This document shows, in pieces, positions 49,420 through 61,815 of a stretch of 64,000 bases of DNA (position 1 is the stretch's first letter; each line of letters opens with the position of its first letter). The DNA lies in the NCBI GenBank assembly GCA_022605955.1, contig JAKCOZ010000009.1, forward strand, positions 4,402,001-4,466,000. The letters are read 5' to 3'. Made by a program: the position numbers and the translations under genes. Source of the stretch: Rallus limicola (lineage: Eukaryota > Chordata > Aves > Gruiformes > Rallidae). The notes under the pieces were generated by a model. That model had not been told where the DNA came from. It was given only the letters and a program-made list of their open reading frames with translations, and did not search any database.

Positions 49420-52400
49420 AGGGAGAAAACTTCACACACCTTCCCTGGACAAGTCAGAGATCCCATCACTCCATCTTGGGTTTCTGGGCACATATTGGGA
49501 TGATGGAAGTCCATCATAATACTACCAAAGGTGATTTATAAAATAATAGAAAAAAAACAAAACAAAAAGATAGCAAACTTTAAAGACCCTCTTCCATGCT
49601 CTGTGGAAGCCATCAGGAGCTTCCTACCCATGAGCTGGATGAATATCTGAGTCCCTTCAATTTACTGAAAAATATTTATGAAGAAGTGTCTGGTGAAGGT
49701 GTACTTCAAAAAGTCACAGTCTAACGTTGTTTCTGGATCTCCCTTTACCTTTCTTCCCCAGTTTTGAGGTTCGCAAAGAATAAACAGTCTTTTCAACCTC
49801 AAGATATTAGTATCCTAGCCTTGACAAATAAAGATCCTCAAAGTCACCTCTTCACTGCCTATCCATCAGCCCCAGCCATCAGGCAGTGATTCGCAAGGGA
49901 AGCTATACTTGCTGCTAGGCTGGAGCAATCAGCACAAAGTTTTGCAGTGCTGCACACTCTAAAGGGGCTGCCTGCACCCATGTCCTTCAAATCCTCATAC
50001 TGCTCAGCTTCACATAACCTACGGACAATGAGATAGCGTTATAAATAGCAGCAGCATGTTGTAGCTATTTGCCTCGGTGAATTCCACAGTGAATAAGGCT
50101 CAGTGACTCAAGGCTAAACAGCACTTGATTCAATAGTCATGGGGAAATAGTTTAAAACATGAAGCAAGACGTTGGTTTTCCATCCGTACCTAAAAGCAGT
50201 GCCCCTCTCCTCAGTCCTCAAAGGACATCTGAAGGACAGCAAGAAAGCTGAGCCACGTTGCCAGGGCCTCATCACAGACAAATCCCTCACACGTCCCTTT
50301 GGTCTGTTTCTCCACGCCTCCCATCTCAGAGATTTAATACACCCAAACAGAAGAGGTAACTTTTGCTGCAGCTCTGTTTTCCTGTTGCTGGGGGGGGGGA
50401 ATCTTTTCCACAGAGAGTGTCAAGAAGTGCTTCACGGACACAGCTCTTCCTAGCTTACAGTGGAGAAAAGGAAGCAATCAAATGAAAAGACTCTCTCCCC
50501 AAGGAGTGGTACCCATGACCACTATAATGATGTACAAAAGAACCAACCAAGTTCCCAGCAGAGCCACAATCCGCTTCCACTCCAAGAATGAGCGATTAAG
50601 TATTTTCCATTTTAAAAGCCTCCTGCCTCATTTTTCTTCTAGCACAGCCCCAAACGGGGCCGTTATTGAACCCACAGATCACAGGGTAAGCATGAGCAAG
50701 CCAGAACAATAAGACACGGCACCACCGTGACATCTGAAATATAAATTTCAGACTGCATTATAAAACACAAGCATTGTTAACTCCTGATCCATTTCTGTGT
50801 GGAACGCTGTAATTTACCTTCATTTTGGGTCTGGAGGTAAGCCAGCCAGCCACAACAGCATTGCAAAAAATCACAGCCAAAGCCAGGAGCAGCAGGAGCT
50901 ATGTCAAAGCACAGACAAGCCAAACAGCCTGCTCGGAGCTCCTCACGTTTAATGGATCCTAAGAGGCATGCTTCTACCTGCTACATGCCCGTGTTTTACA
51001 GGTGGAACTTAGGGCTATTATCACTCCAGTTGCTACATGAAAAGAGTAACTCAGGGGAATGGTATTCTGGAGAAGCAGTGCCCAGGCTAATGCTTCTGAA
51101 GACAGCCTGGCACGTTGACCAAAGGCACGGAGACAACACAAAAATACACCAGAAGAACGATGCGAGTGGCCTTTGTCACCAAATCAGCTATTAACAAAAA
51201 AAGTACATAGCCTGCAGAAGTAGAGCGACAAACTGATGGCTGTAATTCCAGTTCCTTCAGGTTTATTTAAGGCAGCAATCTCCACTCCAGCCTTTACAGA
51301 GGCTCTCCAACTCATGCCCACAGTGTCTCTACAACACTGCTGCCTTGACAGTTGAGGACTCCCTACAGACCTAAAGAAATTCCCATGTCATAAACGCCAA
51401 GGGCTTAAGGCACAGAGAAGATAACCACAGAGAAGGTAAACAACAGGACTGCCTGGTTAAAGTATATAGATCTGGGCTGAAAGAGATAATGATTCGTAAC
51501 CAAATCTCACTAACAGCCCTCACAAATGCTGAAAAAGCCACATCTTGTGGATGAAAACAATGACCCACTGCCAATTCTCCAGGCAGCATCTTGGTTCCAG
51601 CACTAACTCACATGCAGGACTTTAGAACACTTCCTTCAACTTCCCAGCTGATATGGAGACCGGGAACTCATATCCACAGAACACCATGAATCTCACTGCA
51701 ATGAGCTTCATAACATACAAAGCACAGTGGTATTTTATTTCTGACAAAATTTACTATAATTAAACAAACTGGAGTAAAATACAGAGAACTTTTACTCCGT
51801 TCTACCAATTAAGTGAAGCAAAATTACTAGGTGGGGGATTTAGGTAGACAAACCGGGCAGCCACAGTTTGGAAGCTGGCACCAGAGACAAGACATCACAG
51901 GGCCAGAGATGTTCTGAAGTTAAAGACCAGGCCAGTCCAGAGAAACAACTCTGAGATCAATACACCAGCAGTGATGTCTGCTCTCTCTCCACTCACAGAA
52001 ATAAGCACACAGATTTTCTGCAGGAGCTCAGCTCGCACAACATCACTGTGAGTGAGAGGAAAACTGCCTTCTCTGTTTCACAACTATTTAAGAAAATGCC
52101 CTGAAGTAATATCCTAAGAAGGGTATCAAGAAGGGATAGTTAAATACAGACCAGAAAGAGGTTCTTGGTTGGAATATTATATTTATTATTATCCATGATA
52201 ACCCGTTTCCTTGAGGCTCCTAAGAAAAAACAACAGAGCATGTATCTAGTGACACAACTATTGAAGGTCACCAACTTCTAAGGGGCTGGTGATTATAAAC
52301 ACTTTTCTAAGCAATTAAAAAACACTTCAGAGCTTTTCAGCGTTGGAGTCAGGCATCCTCAGGCAGTAAGAAAAAAAAGCCCCACCGAACCAGGACAGAC

Positions 52401-52495
52401 TGCTCCTATCAGCAGCTCTGACAGCGCCTGCCCTCACAGCATCAGTTCAGAAACACTGATTACCTGTCCTGCTGAAACTTCTGTGAGGTTGAGGA
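49420..52495. other. Intronic stretch, nothing recognised
   Basis: About 3 kb without a recognisable exon or repeat family. Confidence 0.5.
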
Positions 52496-52519
52496 GGGGG
52501 GGGGGGGGGGGGGGGGGGG
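52496..52519. repeat. G homopolymer run (24)
   Basis: The longest homopolymer in the window. Runs like this are often mis-sized in assemblies. Confidence 0.95.
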
Positions 52520-55500
52520 AAAGGCTATGAATTTTCTTAGCATGCTGCATTGTCACACTAATCATTGCACCCTGCACAACCCCACAATTTAATAATAAAA
52601 AATAAAACCATTAATTTTTTATTGTACCATCCCCATCGCAGTGAACCGTGTGTTTTGCTGCCTACACTGTGTCACACTGTGTGGCACGTCAAACATGATG
52701 GCCAGAGCTGGTACCTTGAGTTTGTGAGCAAGCAGGCAGGTTTCCTCACCGCAACCTGAGGCAGATTCATGGCCAGCTTCACACACAGGTCTGGCTCAGC
52801 AGGGTTACTGGACAACAGAGTTATGCCAGAATTAACAGCTAGTGCTTGTAAGGGGGAAAACATCAGTGAAACAGTCACAATGATCTGTTAAAGCCTCCAC
52901 AATTTGTGCGTTCTTTGCTTTTCTCCTAAGTGAACTGTTCTTAAATCCTGACTACTGGAGCTATTTTACATCTAGATGTGCTGTTTCAAGAAAGCCACGA
53001 CCTCATACCCAAATCTCAGTTCGTCCTCCGAGTCACATCAGCTCCCTGGAGAACACGCTACTGACTCAGAGTCCTCAGTTTAAGACATTTTAAAAGCACG
53101 AGTGTCCAGCCTAAGTGAGGTCAGGCTCCAGCGACCCACCAGGAAAACACATGAAAGCAGGAGAGACGTCTGGGTGATGCTCACTCATCTGTGCCAGCTC
53201 TGTAAAGAAGGAATTCCCCTTGTAAAACGTAGGTACTTTTTCTTCTATGAGAGCATTTCTAAGGATGGAACAAGAAAAATCAAGAACAAAGAAAACCCTG
53301 AAGAAATAAATGGGGAAGACAGAAAGCTTCAGATGATACTAACTGGTCTCCCACAAAATCCCTTTGTTCTCCACTTCAGAGGGTTTTTTTAACTACTGCA
53401 GGAAAAACAACAGGTCACACTGCAGAATAGTCCAAACTCAGCTTCCTGAAGTTTAAAACTGTTTGAAATATCAGCTGTGCTAGACCTAGAAGATAAGCTT
53501 GCAAAGCTACATTACAGATTCATCTGTTACATAAGAAAATTAAATCCTTCTGAAAAAAATCCTAATCACACAGGTTTCTCCAGGTGAGGTGTCTTTTTGG
53601 CCAAACTTAATTGGTGACTGTCACTAGCACAACATACCCTACACCGCTGTCGGTATCTCCTTAGAGAAATGTGGGCATCTATCAGCAGTAATGTATCAAT
53701 GCCTGGCACTTCAGCAAGGCTCAGGCTCAACAATCCTTTTCCTCACTTATCATGCTGCTCCGGCCCTTATCAGTTAGAAATCAATCAGTGCAGCTATTGG
53801 TGATCTAGGTGTACTGCAACATGCAAGTGGAGAGATTTGAAGACAAGCAATACACAGATCCTGAACTAGCAACTGTCCAGGAGTCAACCCAAGGCTTCAA
53901 AACAGCTTTCTGCTCCTTACACCTCACCTGAGAAATCTGAAATACTGAAACTCCAGCAAAACAATCCAAAGTTTTCTTCCAAGCCTGAAACCAGGGAGCG
54001 ACAGGAGTCTACTATCCAGGTACATGGGGTCCAACTACTATCAGAGAACCTCAAAAATGGGAAAAGCAGAAAGTGTTGGTAGATTTTCAAACCACAGCAC
54101 AAGTTGTCTCCTCTCCTCCTTCCTTTCACTCCACAATTAACGTCAATACAGCCCACCCGGAGCAGCAGTTTTATCTTCACACACGATAGCTATGGCTATC
54201 TATCATTTTCTAGGGAAAGGTCCTCTTCAGATCACCAAAGAATCTCTCTCAAGCATCATAACTCTTCAGACACAGCAGGCTAGGAAAGGCCAATTTTCAA
54301 ACAATCTCTTTTGATGGACAGAGAGATACCTTTCAAATTGTTGTTCCTTATCCGTCCAATTCAGGTGATCAAGCAGATAGGGAGGTTTCCCTTAGAGCCT
54401 GGGGAGACTTTAGTATCTTGGGCAGTCTTCTATACAGACTAAAACCCCATCATGACAAACAAGCTATGTTTTGGTTATTTCAGCAGCTATCATGTCTCAA
54501 ATGATCAAATCACTGTGATCGCAGAGCAGCTTTCCTTAACTAGAATACAGATAGATACAGCTGATTGCTCACAAACACAGACCTGAAACAAATCACCAGC
54601 TATAAAAACTGAATAAATATTGATTCGATTCCTTCTGTTTTTCAGTGATAAGCAATCTGTTTTTATCTCACCCTTCTAAGTCAAGCTATTTCAGAATCTG
54701 GTATCTCAAGAAAAACCCCATCAAACAATACATGGTTAAGTTAGAGAATGCATCCCATTTAATTATGATGTTGCAGCAGTACAAGGTTCAAAACAGAAAG
54801 AGGAATGACCTCATGAGATGTTCAACTAAAATAAGATGAAAGTTGTTGTTAAGAATGCATGCCAGCTTCTAAAGATGTCTAATTCCTATGTAGGAAACAA
54901 ATTTAAAGTTCTTTGTGTTTGAACCTACACTAAATCAGTCCCAAACTCTCGGGCTACAAAAGGGCCTGTGGATCTGCCTGCACCAGGCCTGTGACCAAAT
55001 GTTCCTCTTCGAGCACGTGGTTGGCAACTCTGAGCAGCCCAAATAGCTCAGAAACATTCATTCTCTGACTATACAGCACTTCACAGAGGTAATTAATCTG
55101 TAGGATTAGGCTGCTGATGCTCAGAAAGCTTAGTGGATATGTGAACAACCACCAAGAAAATCACAGAGGATTTGGAAACCCCAGCGGCATTTTCAGATCA
55201 CCTTATCCCCCACACTTAGGCAATTTTTCAGTAGTAAATAAGCTGTAACATATAGAAAATACAAGTAATAATTGAAGCAGGTTCCTCACGCCATCCAGAA
55301 AGGGGGCAATAAACCCCTGCTGCACTGTGTTTCATTTGCAGTTCATTAGCTTCACTCTCATTCTGTAGAGACAGTAGCACATATGGTCTGTATGTAAAAA
55401 TAAACCCAGTTCTTGCTCAAACCTCAATTCTAAGTTCACATGCTTTTTTGGTGACTTAAATCCAGCCTTCAGACTGCTTTTCCATTTAGCCTTGATTTCT

Positions 55501-57571
55501 TATTCCCCTGCAACCCATATAAAAAAGCCCAACACAAGCAATAAGTGGGTGACTAAAATATCAGGCATCCCACTGGAAGGGGTGGTCATTGCAGTGGGGG
55601 GGATCCTGCAATTTTTAAACTCATCTGTCAGTGAAAGAAGGTCCAATTGCTAGTAGAAAATTAACAGTCCTGCTGCTTTCTCACAGACGATTCTGAGATG
55701 ATCCAAACTTTCCAAACGTTGTAGGTTCCTGTGCTCTGTTGCTAATACAAACCATGCACGAACCAAGTCCCTTCCACGGTGCAGAGCGGAGAAGAACCTC
55801 ACATTTTCCTAGATGGGGGAAGATCCAGTGCATCCCTCCAATAACAGTTTTACAGAAGCCAAATAATTTTAACTTCACACCAAACCTTTTGGGGCTGCCA
55901 TCTACTCAGCTTTTTTCCCCTCCCTCTCAAATTACAAGTGAGCAAACGCACAACAGCAGCTTAGCACCACCTAAGTAGTTCTGAGGGGTTTTGCCAAAAA
56001 CTGCCCACATCCCTCACAGAAACCTCAGTTGTTTCACACCAAGCTGAAAATACCTTAAGTTAAAAGACCTGACATCCTCTTCTAGATGGTAACATTCCTT
56101 ATTCATTTCAAATGACTCATTTTGGGGTTGGTTTTATTTTGCTTTATGACCTCACTCAGAGCCAACCTTCCTCATTGCTAGCCCATGCTCACCAGTGTCA
56201 CATGCAGGTGGAGCACCAAGGAGCTCAGCTTGCTCTCCACCAGATTCAATTTTCAATCAGATCATCTAAAAAATCCCAGGGTTACCAGAACCAGGCATCC
56301 CTGGAAGTAGCCACACTTCCCTACTTCCAGTATCAGAGCAAATACCAGCAATGGATCTAGCAAAGAGCACATCCACGTTCAAGATGAAAGAGGTTTAATG
56401 AGGCTGAGACCTGGTGTCAGCGACAGCATCCGCTACCACAGAGGTCACATATTTGCAAGTGGTTAAAAAAATTACTCGTGTTAATACCAGCATAGAGACT
56501 TTCACACTACTGTCACAGCTGCAAGCAGCTAAATGGTGGTTAAAAAAAGAAACTAAGTAAAAACCACAGCTGCAGTAGAGGTATTATGAACATGCTGTAC
56601 CCTCCTACTACCCAGCAGCATGTTTTTGGGGTCTCATTGGAAAGTTATTCTCCTAAGAGTATTGTTTAGTATATGCATATAGTACCTTTACTACTTATTC
56701 TTTACTATATGCATAAGAATGCCATCATTTGTGACATCATTCAGCACACTGAAACAAATACAGTTTTAAGCTGGTTTATCAGACAAAGAAAGATTAACAG
56801 AAGAAATGCAAAAGTAAACACTAATTGAGGTAACGCTACTTCATACCCTCAAACCCCTCCCCTTCCAAATCCCCAAATCCCAGGTCTGTGAGCGAATCCT
56901 TGAGCCTGGATTGCAGAGATAAGAAACTTGGGCAAAGGGATGAACAGCACAAAATTAACTTGTTTGAAGATGGTAAAGCAAAAACCGCAGCACCGAGGGG
57001 AGCGAGGTGGGTTTGTTCCTTTCCTTTGAACACTACTGACTGAAGGCTGCCAAAACAGATAACGGGTGGCTTGCATGGGACACATAATATTTATTCAATA
57101 TCCACTGAAGCTGGAGTTGTCTGAAGAACTTTCAAACAAAGTTTTCTGAAAGTTGAGACACCAAAGGATCAGACAGATTCAAACAGAGCCTTGTATCGCA
57201 CCATCAGACTTCCTGCAGTGGTGAGAGCAGATCTGTGTCTTCATGGATGCCCAGCAACGTGTGGCAGGAAGTTAAAGTACACGCAGCACCAGCAGAACTT
57301 CAAGGAAAGATTTACTAAGTCTTGATGTAACTCAGAGCTTTGCTGTTACCCTCCAGAGAATCCACCACTACTGCACACTCTAAACAGCATCTGCTTAAAG
57401 CCAGAAAGTTGTCCTTAGTAAAGGGCTTGGAAAAGTTAAATCTAAAACTCATACCCTCTTGTCTCAACCAGACATGTTAAAATAGTGAGGCTTTGGGGCC
57501 GGTGGGGATTTGTTTGTTTGCTTTGGGTTTTTTACTTGAATTATCAGCTCACACGGATTTCTTGTAAGAGA
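52520..57571. other. Intronic stretch, no repeat family recognised
   Basis: About 5 kb with no CR1 or LTR. A 64-codon minus ORF at 54954-55148 has protein-like composition but no recognised family; nothing else stands out. Confidence 0.5.
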
Positions 57572-57728
57572 AATCACAGCATCACAGACTGGTTGGGATT
57601 GGAAGGGACCTCTGGTGATCATCTAGTCCCACCCCCCTGCCAGAGCAGGATCACCCAGAGTAGGTCACACAGGAACACATCCAGGTGGGTTCTAAATGTC
57701 TCTAGAGGAGACTCCACAATCTCTCTGT
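57572..57728 (-). mobile_element. CR1 LINE 3'-tail fragment
   Basis: The plus strand starts 'aatcacagcatcacagactg' and continues 'ggttgggattggaagggacc' to 'gagactccacaatctctctg'. Same tail subtype as the copy at 22.4 kb. Confidence 0.94.
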
Positions 57729-60700
57729 GCTTTGAGTTCAACCCTCAGACTCCAATGAAAACACATCGATGCTATGAGTAAACTGCAGCCGCAAATCTTT
57801 CTCCCCCAGTTAGTTTCTACAATCAGCTGAGAACAGCATGAAGAATACCCTGCAGATTTAAACAAGAAACATCCATTTACAAGATGTAAACAAACACTTT
57901 TGATACAATTGGAAGCATGAAGATAATCACATGCTTCCCTAAACATAGCAGCATGGGATTTTATCCATCACTCTGGAGATGAGCATAGCCTTTCATCAGT
58001 GTTTTAGTCACTACAGTCATCTTAAGCTTCCTGAAGTTCTGGTACAATCTATCTTCTGACACTGTATTTTTACTTCCAGTAGGTGTTCCCACTACTACTG
58101 CAAACCAGTAAAAAATAGAGTTTTTTGTACGTAGCCCTCGCTACATCCTAGTCTCAGTTTTGAAAGACTCCCTAAGGATAGCAAGCCTAGGTGAGCACTT
58201 CTTTCCATTGCCCTGGAGGTACTCAAATCAGAGTCACATGTACCCCATGGTTTATCGGAAACCTCAGCTGCGTTCTGTTTTCCATCATCTTCCTTTTCCA
58301 AAGCCAGTGAGCTGTATGGCAAAGAGTGTAAACAGGTTTTGAATGAGTTTAAATGAGTCCCCTTTAGATCAACCTGACACATGGTGATGCACCGATGTAC
58401 TCCCCTCCCATATCACCCTGCTATTAACAACATACCCTACTCCACTTAGTAACACTAGCTCTGGCTTTTTAGTTGCTGATTATCTGTGTTATCCAATTAA
58501 ATCTTTTTATTTGAGGGGGAGCCATTCTTCCCCCTCTGTAATCCATGCTCATCTACCTCAGTCCCAAGCCCTTCAGAGGAGAGTGAAGCTTAACAATTAG
58601 CATGGGGTCACGGCATGTTAATGGGTTTCACTGCACCTTACGCATATTGGTGTTTAGAAAGATTAATGGCAGAAAACTGCATTAATTAATCATCTCAATG
58701 AGCCTGATTGTTTCTCTAAAGGAAACACTAGAAAACAGTTCTTGCCTGATGCTGGATGACGAGTGGTGTCCTCCACATATCTCTCTGTGTTACTGCCTTC
58801 AAGAATCTCAGAGTTAAACCATAAGCACCATAACCATCCAGCAGCCTCCAACAGCAGCATTTTCCCTAAGTACACTGCATTTATGAGAGGCATCACTGGG
58901 GACTTCTCTATTCCAGGGTAGCAAGGCGGGGGGAGGGGGGGGGGGGGAAAGCAACAGCAGCAGCAAAAAATAACAGTGTGTTTTCCTGCACCTATCATCC
59001 CTGCTGACAATGGGACAGCAGTGGTAACAGAGCCAGTAAGTAAGATTACAGCACCTGTTTCTCCACCTGCACAGTAACTTTATTTTAAATGATTTTTAAT
59101 CATGGGGTGGCGGTGGTGCAGGGTTTAGTCCTCAGATCTTACTTGCTTGCAAATCTCTAATCTCCTACTAATTCCAGTGGGAGCCATTGCTCCCTGAAGG
59201 CGCCATTCAAGGTTCTGAACAATCCCTTCCAGGCAAAGTAATAGAAAGTGACTTTTCAGTCCCACTTTAGGTTTATTTTCAATTTACAGAGAGATGTATC
59301 ACATACTTAACTTCTCCTTCCTCACTCAGACTCCAAAGGAAAACTTCCAAGGAGCGTTTTGAAATGACATGCTGGACACTACAACAAATTAATAATGTAC
59401 ACTAAAACTCCATTTTGGCAAATCTAAAGAGCTCCAATGTGTCGACGTGCCTTCCTTTCTGCACTGGGTGACAAAGGACAGGTGAGAGTCATTGACCACC
59501 CAAGTTCAACAGAAGTTTACTCCACAGCAGTTTGGAAAGAGCAACAAGCAGCCATACTCTGGCATGATTAATCACCATAACAAGCCATCAGATACAACTT
59601 CTCCCAAGAAACTGGTTTCTCCACTACAGCTTTTGTTAGATCACGAGCTTCTCAGCTACTGCAATTAAATTAAACTGTCAGTATACTTGATTTCAGATAA
59701 ATGACTTCCCCCTCCCAAACAGAAACTGGAGTTAAAATGGAAAGGTTCAGGTCCAGTACTCTTCAAAATACACTCTTATAAATTGCTGTCTCGGCTTACT
59801 TACATTAATAAAATTAACACATCTTAGCTTGGCTTTCTGACATCAAACATTGCAAGGGGCCTATGCAGTGGCCTTATCTACAAGTCCACATCAGAGCAGC
59901 TACCTGCTATACAGATGTCAGAAGCTGCCTGCAGTTTGAATATCAAATGCCACCCATATCAGCCTACATCAGCCACAGGAAAATATAAATCTCTTTGCTT
60001 CTGTCTGCTTCACAGAGAAAAGATGTTTGCCTTCGTAGCTGTAAAAAAGAAAAGAAAAAAACCAAAAAAGTTTCTTTAAAAACGGCACCTGTTGATTTTA
60101 AAACAAGCTCAGAATATCAACAAACCAAACCCTCCATTACCCTTTGGGAGAAAGGAAGTCCTGGGGCAAGTTTTTCAGCTCTTTATATAAATAGCTGCCA
60201 AATAAAATTACCCATGTATAGTGGTCATGTATTGCCATCTGAACAATCATTTTATTTTGCACTTTTCTGGTTTTTTTTTCTGGAAATTTTACGTCAGGCT
60301 AGCTGCCCAGATGGATTGAAGGAGAAGCCTTCATTTAGGGCAGGTACCATGGTTTTGTCATTATACCTATTTGCCCTGAAGCACACAGGCATGCCCTAGA
60401 AGTCACATAATTAGAACAGTTAATGAATCAGACTGTGAGTCCTTAAGGGTCTTAGAACCTCTAGGAGATTTGATAAATTTCCAACTAGCTATGAGGAAGT
60501 CATGAAAAAAAAAAATACATCTGGATAATTAAAGTTTCTTCCACAGGGTAAATTTACTTATTATAAGAAATCACTTCCAAGATATTTAAATGAAGTACCA
60601 GCATCATGAGGGAAAGCTCCAACACACTTTCATACACAAGCAGCAAGAACAGAGAGAAGCCAGAAAGTAAATTTTTTTCCTCCATCCTGACACTTGTGCT

Positions 60701-61550
60701 CTGATAAAGTTCTTATCAGAACGCCATGCTGCTGATTAAAGCTAATCACGGAGTTCAAATCAAATGAATGTACCTCTCACCCTAAAGGGGATACTTTTAA
60801 ATATGTAAAATGGGACTTTAGACTGATTATATATAACAAGTTGAAATCCTAACACACAGGAAAATGCCTGAGCTCCATGGTAGATGCAAAATGGAGAGGC
60901 CTCGCCCCACTGGCAATGGGCAATGCAGAGCACGGAGCAGCAGGATGACAAAACTCTGGTTTCTGATCTCTGAGCAGCAGAGCATGGTGTCCTTGCTCAC
61001 CACCATGATATCCCTGCTCTCTGCTGGCACCAGCTGCTATGGATGCTGAAAATGACATCCATCCTAAGTGAATGTTGCCACCAACCCCAGCTGCAGCAGT
61101 GGATGGAGGAATGAGGTGCGATCTGGCTGTTATTCAAGAGGTCCTCTTCATGAGTGGAACAGCCATTCTGATGATTGGCTTAAGATGCTCAAAGAACAAA
61201 ATTAGTCCAATTGCTCCACTGAAAGGAAAAATCAGAGCAAGGGGGGAAAAAAAGGAGGAAGTTAAGAGAGCAGCTCACGAAGAACAGAAAACACCAAGGG
61301 CTTAACTGATCACGTGCCACAGAAAACCAAAAACCAGAAAAAGTTGAAGAGAAACAGCTCCAAGTCACACAGAACCCACCAGCAGTTTTTTCCACGCTTG
61401 TCACTCATAACAAAAAAAACAGTCCATTTTCTACAGCCTCAATCTACACTGTTCATGGTTTCTAAGAGAGCACACGCCAGAATACGTGTAATATTGGATA
61501 GTTTTCACTTACAGGCAATGGGCTGAGAATGACAACTGCCTAATTCATAA
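57729..61550. other. Intronic stretch, nothing recognised
   Basis: Contains an interrupted G-rich tract at about 58928-58947 and A-rich patches (about 60041-60070). No exon or repeat family seen; a 134-codon plus ORF at 59995-60399 is low-complexity at its start and probably chance. Confidence 0.5.
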
Positions 61551-61815
61551 AATCATAGAATGTTTTAGGTTGGCAGGGACCTTCGAAGGTCATCTAGTCC
61601 CACCCCTGTAGTGAGCAAGGCCATCTTCACTAGATCAGGTTGCTCAGAGCCCCATCAAGCCTGATCTTGAACATCTCCAGTGATGTGGCCTCCACCACCT
61701 CTCTGGGCAACTTGTTCCAGTGATCTACCAACTTCATATTGAAGAGCTTTCTTCCTAATATCCAACCTAAATCTCCCCTTTTCTAGTAAAAACCATTACC
61801 CCTATTCCTATTGCT
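61551..61815 (-). mobile_element. CR1 LINE 3' fragment
   Basis: The plus strand starts 'aatcatagaatgttttaggt' and continues 'catctagtcccacccctgta' and 'ccaccacctctctgggcaac' to about 'tattgctacccgctggg'. It is closer to the common avian CR1 tail than the other copies. Confidence 0.95.
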
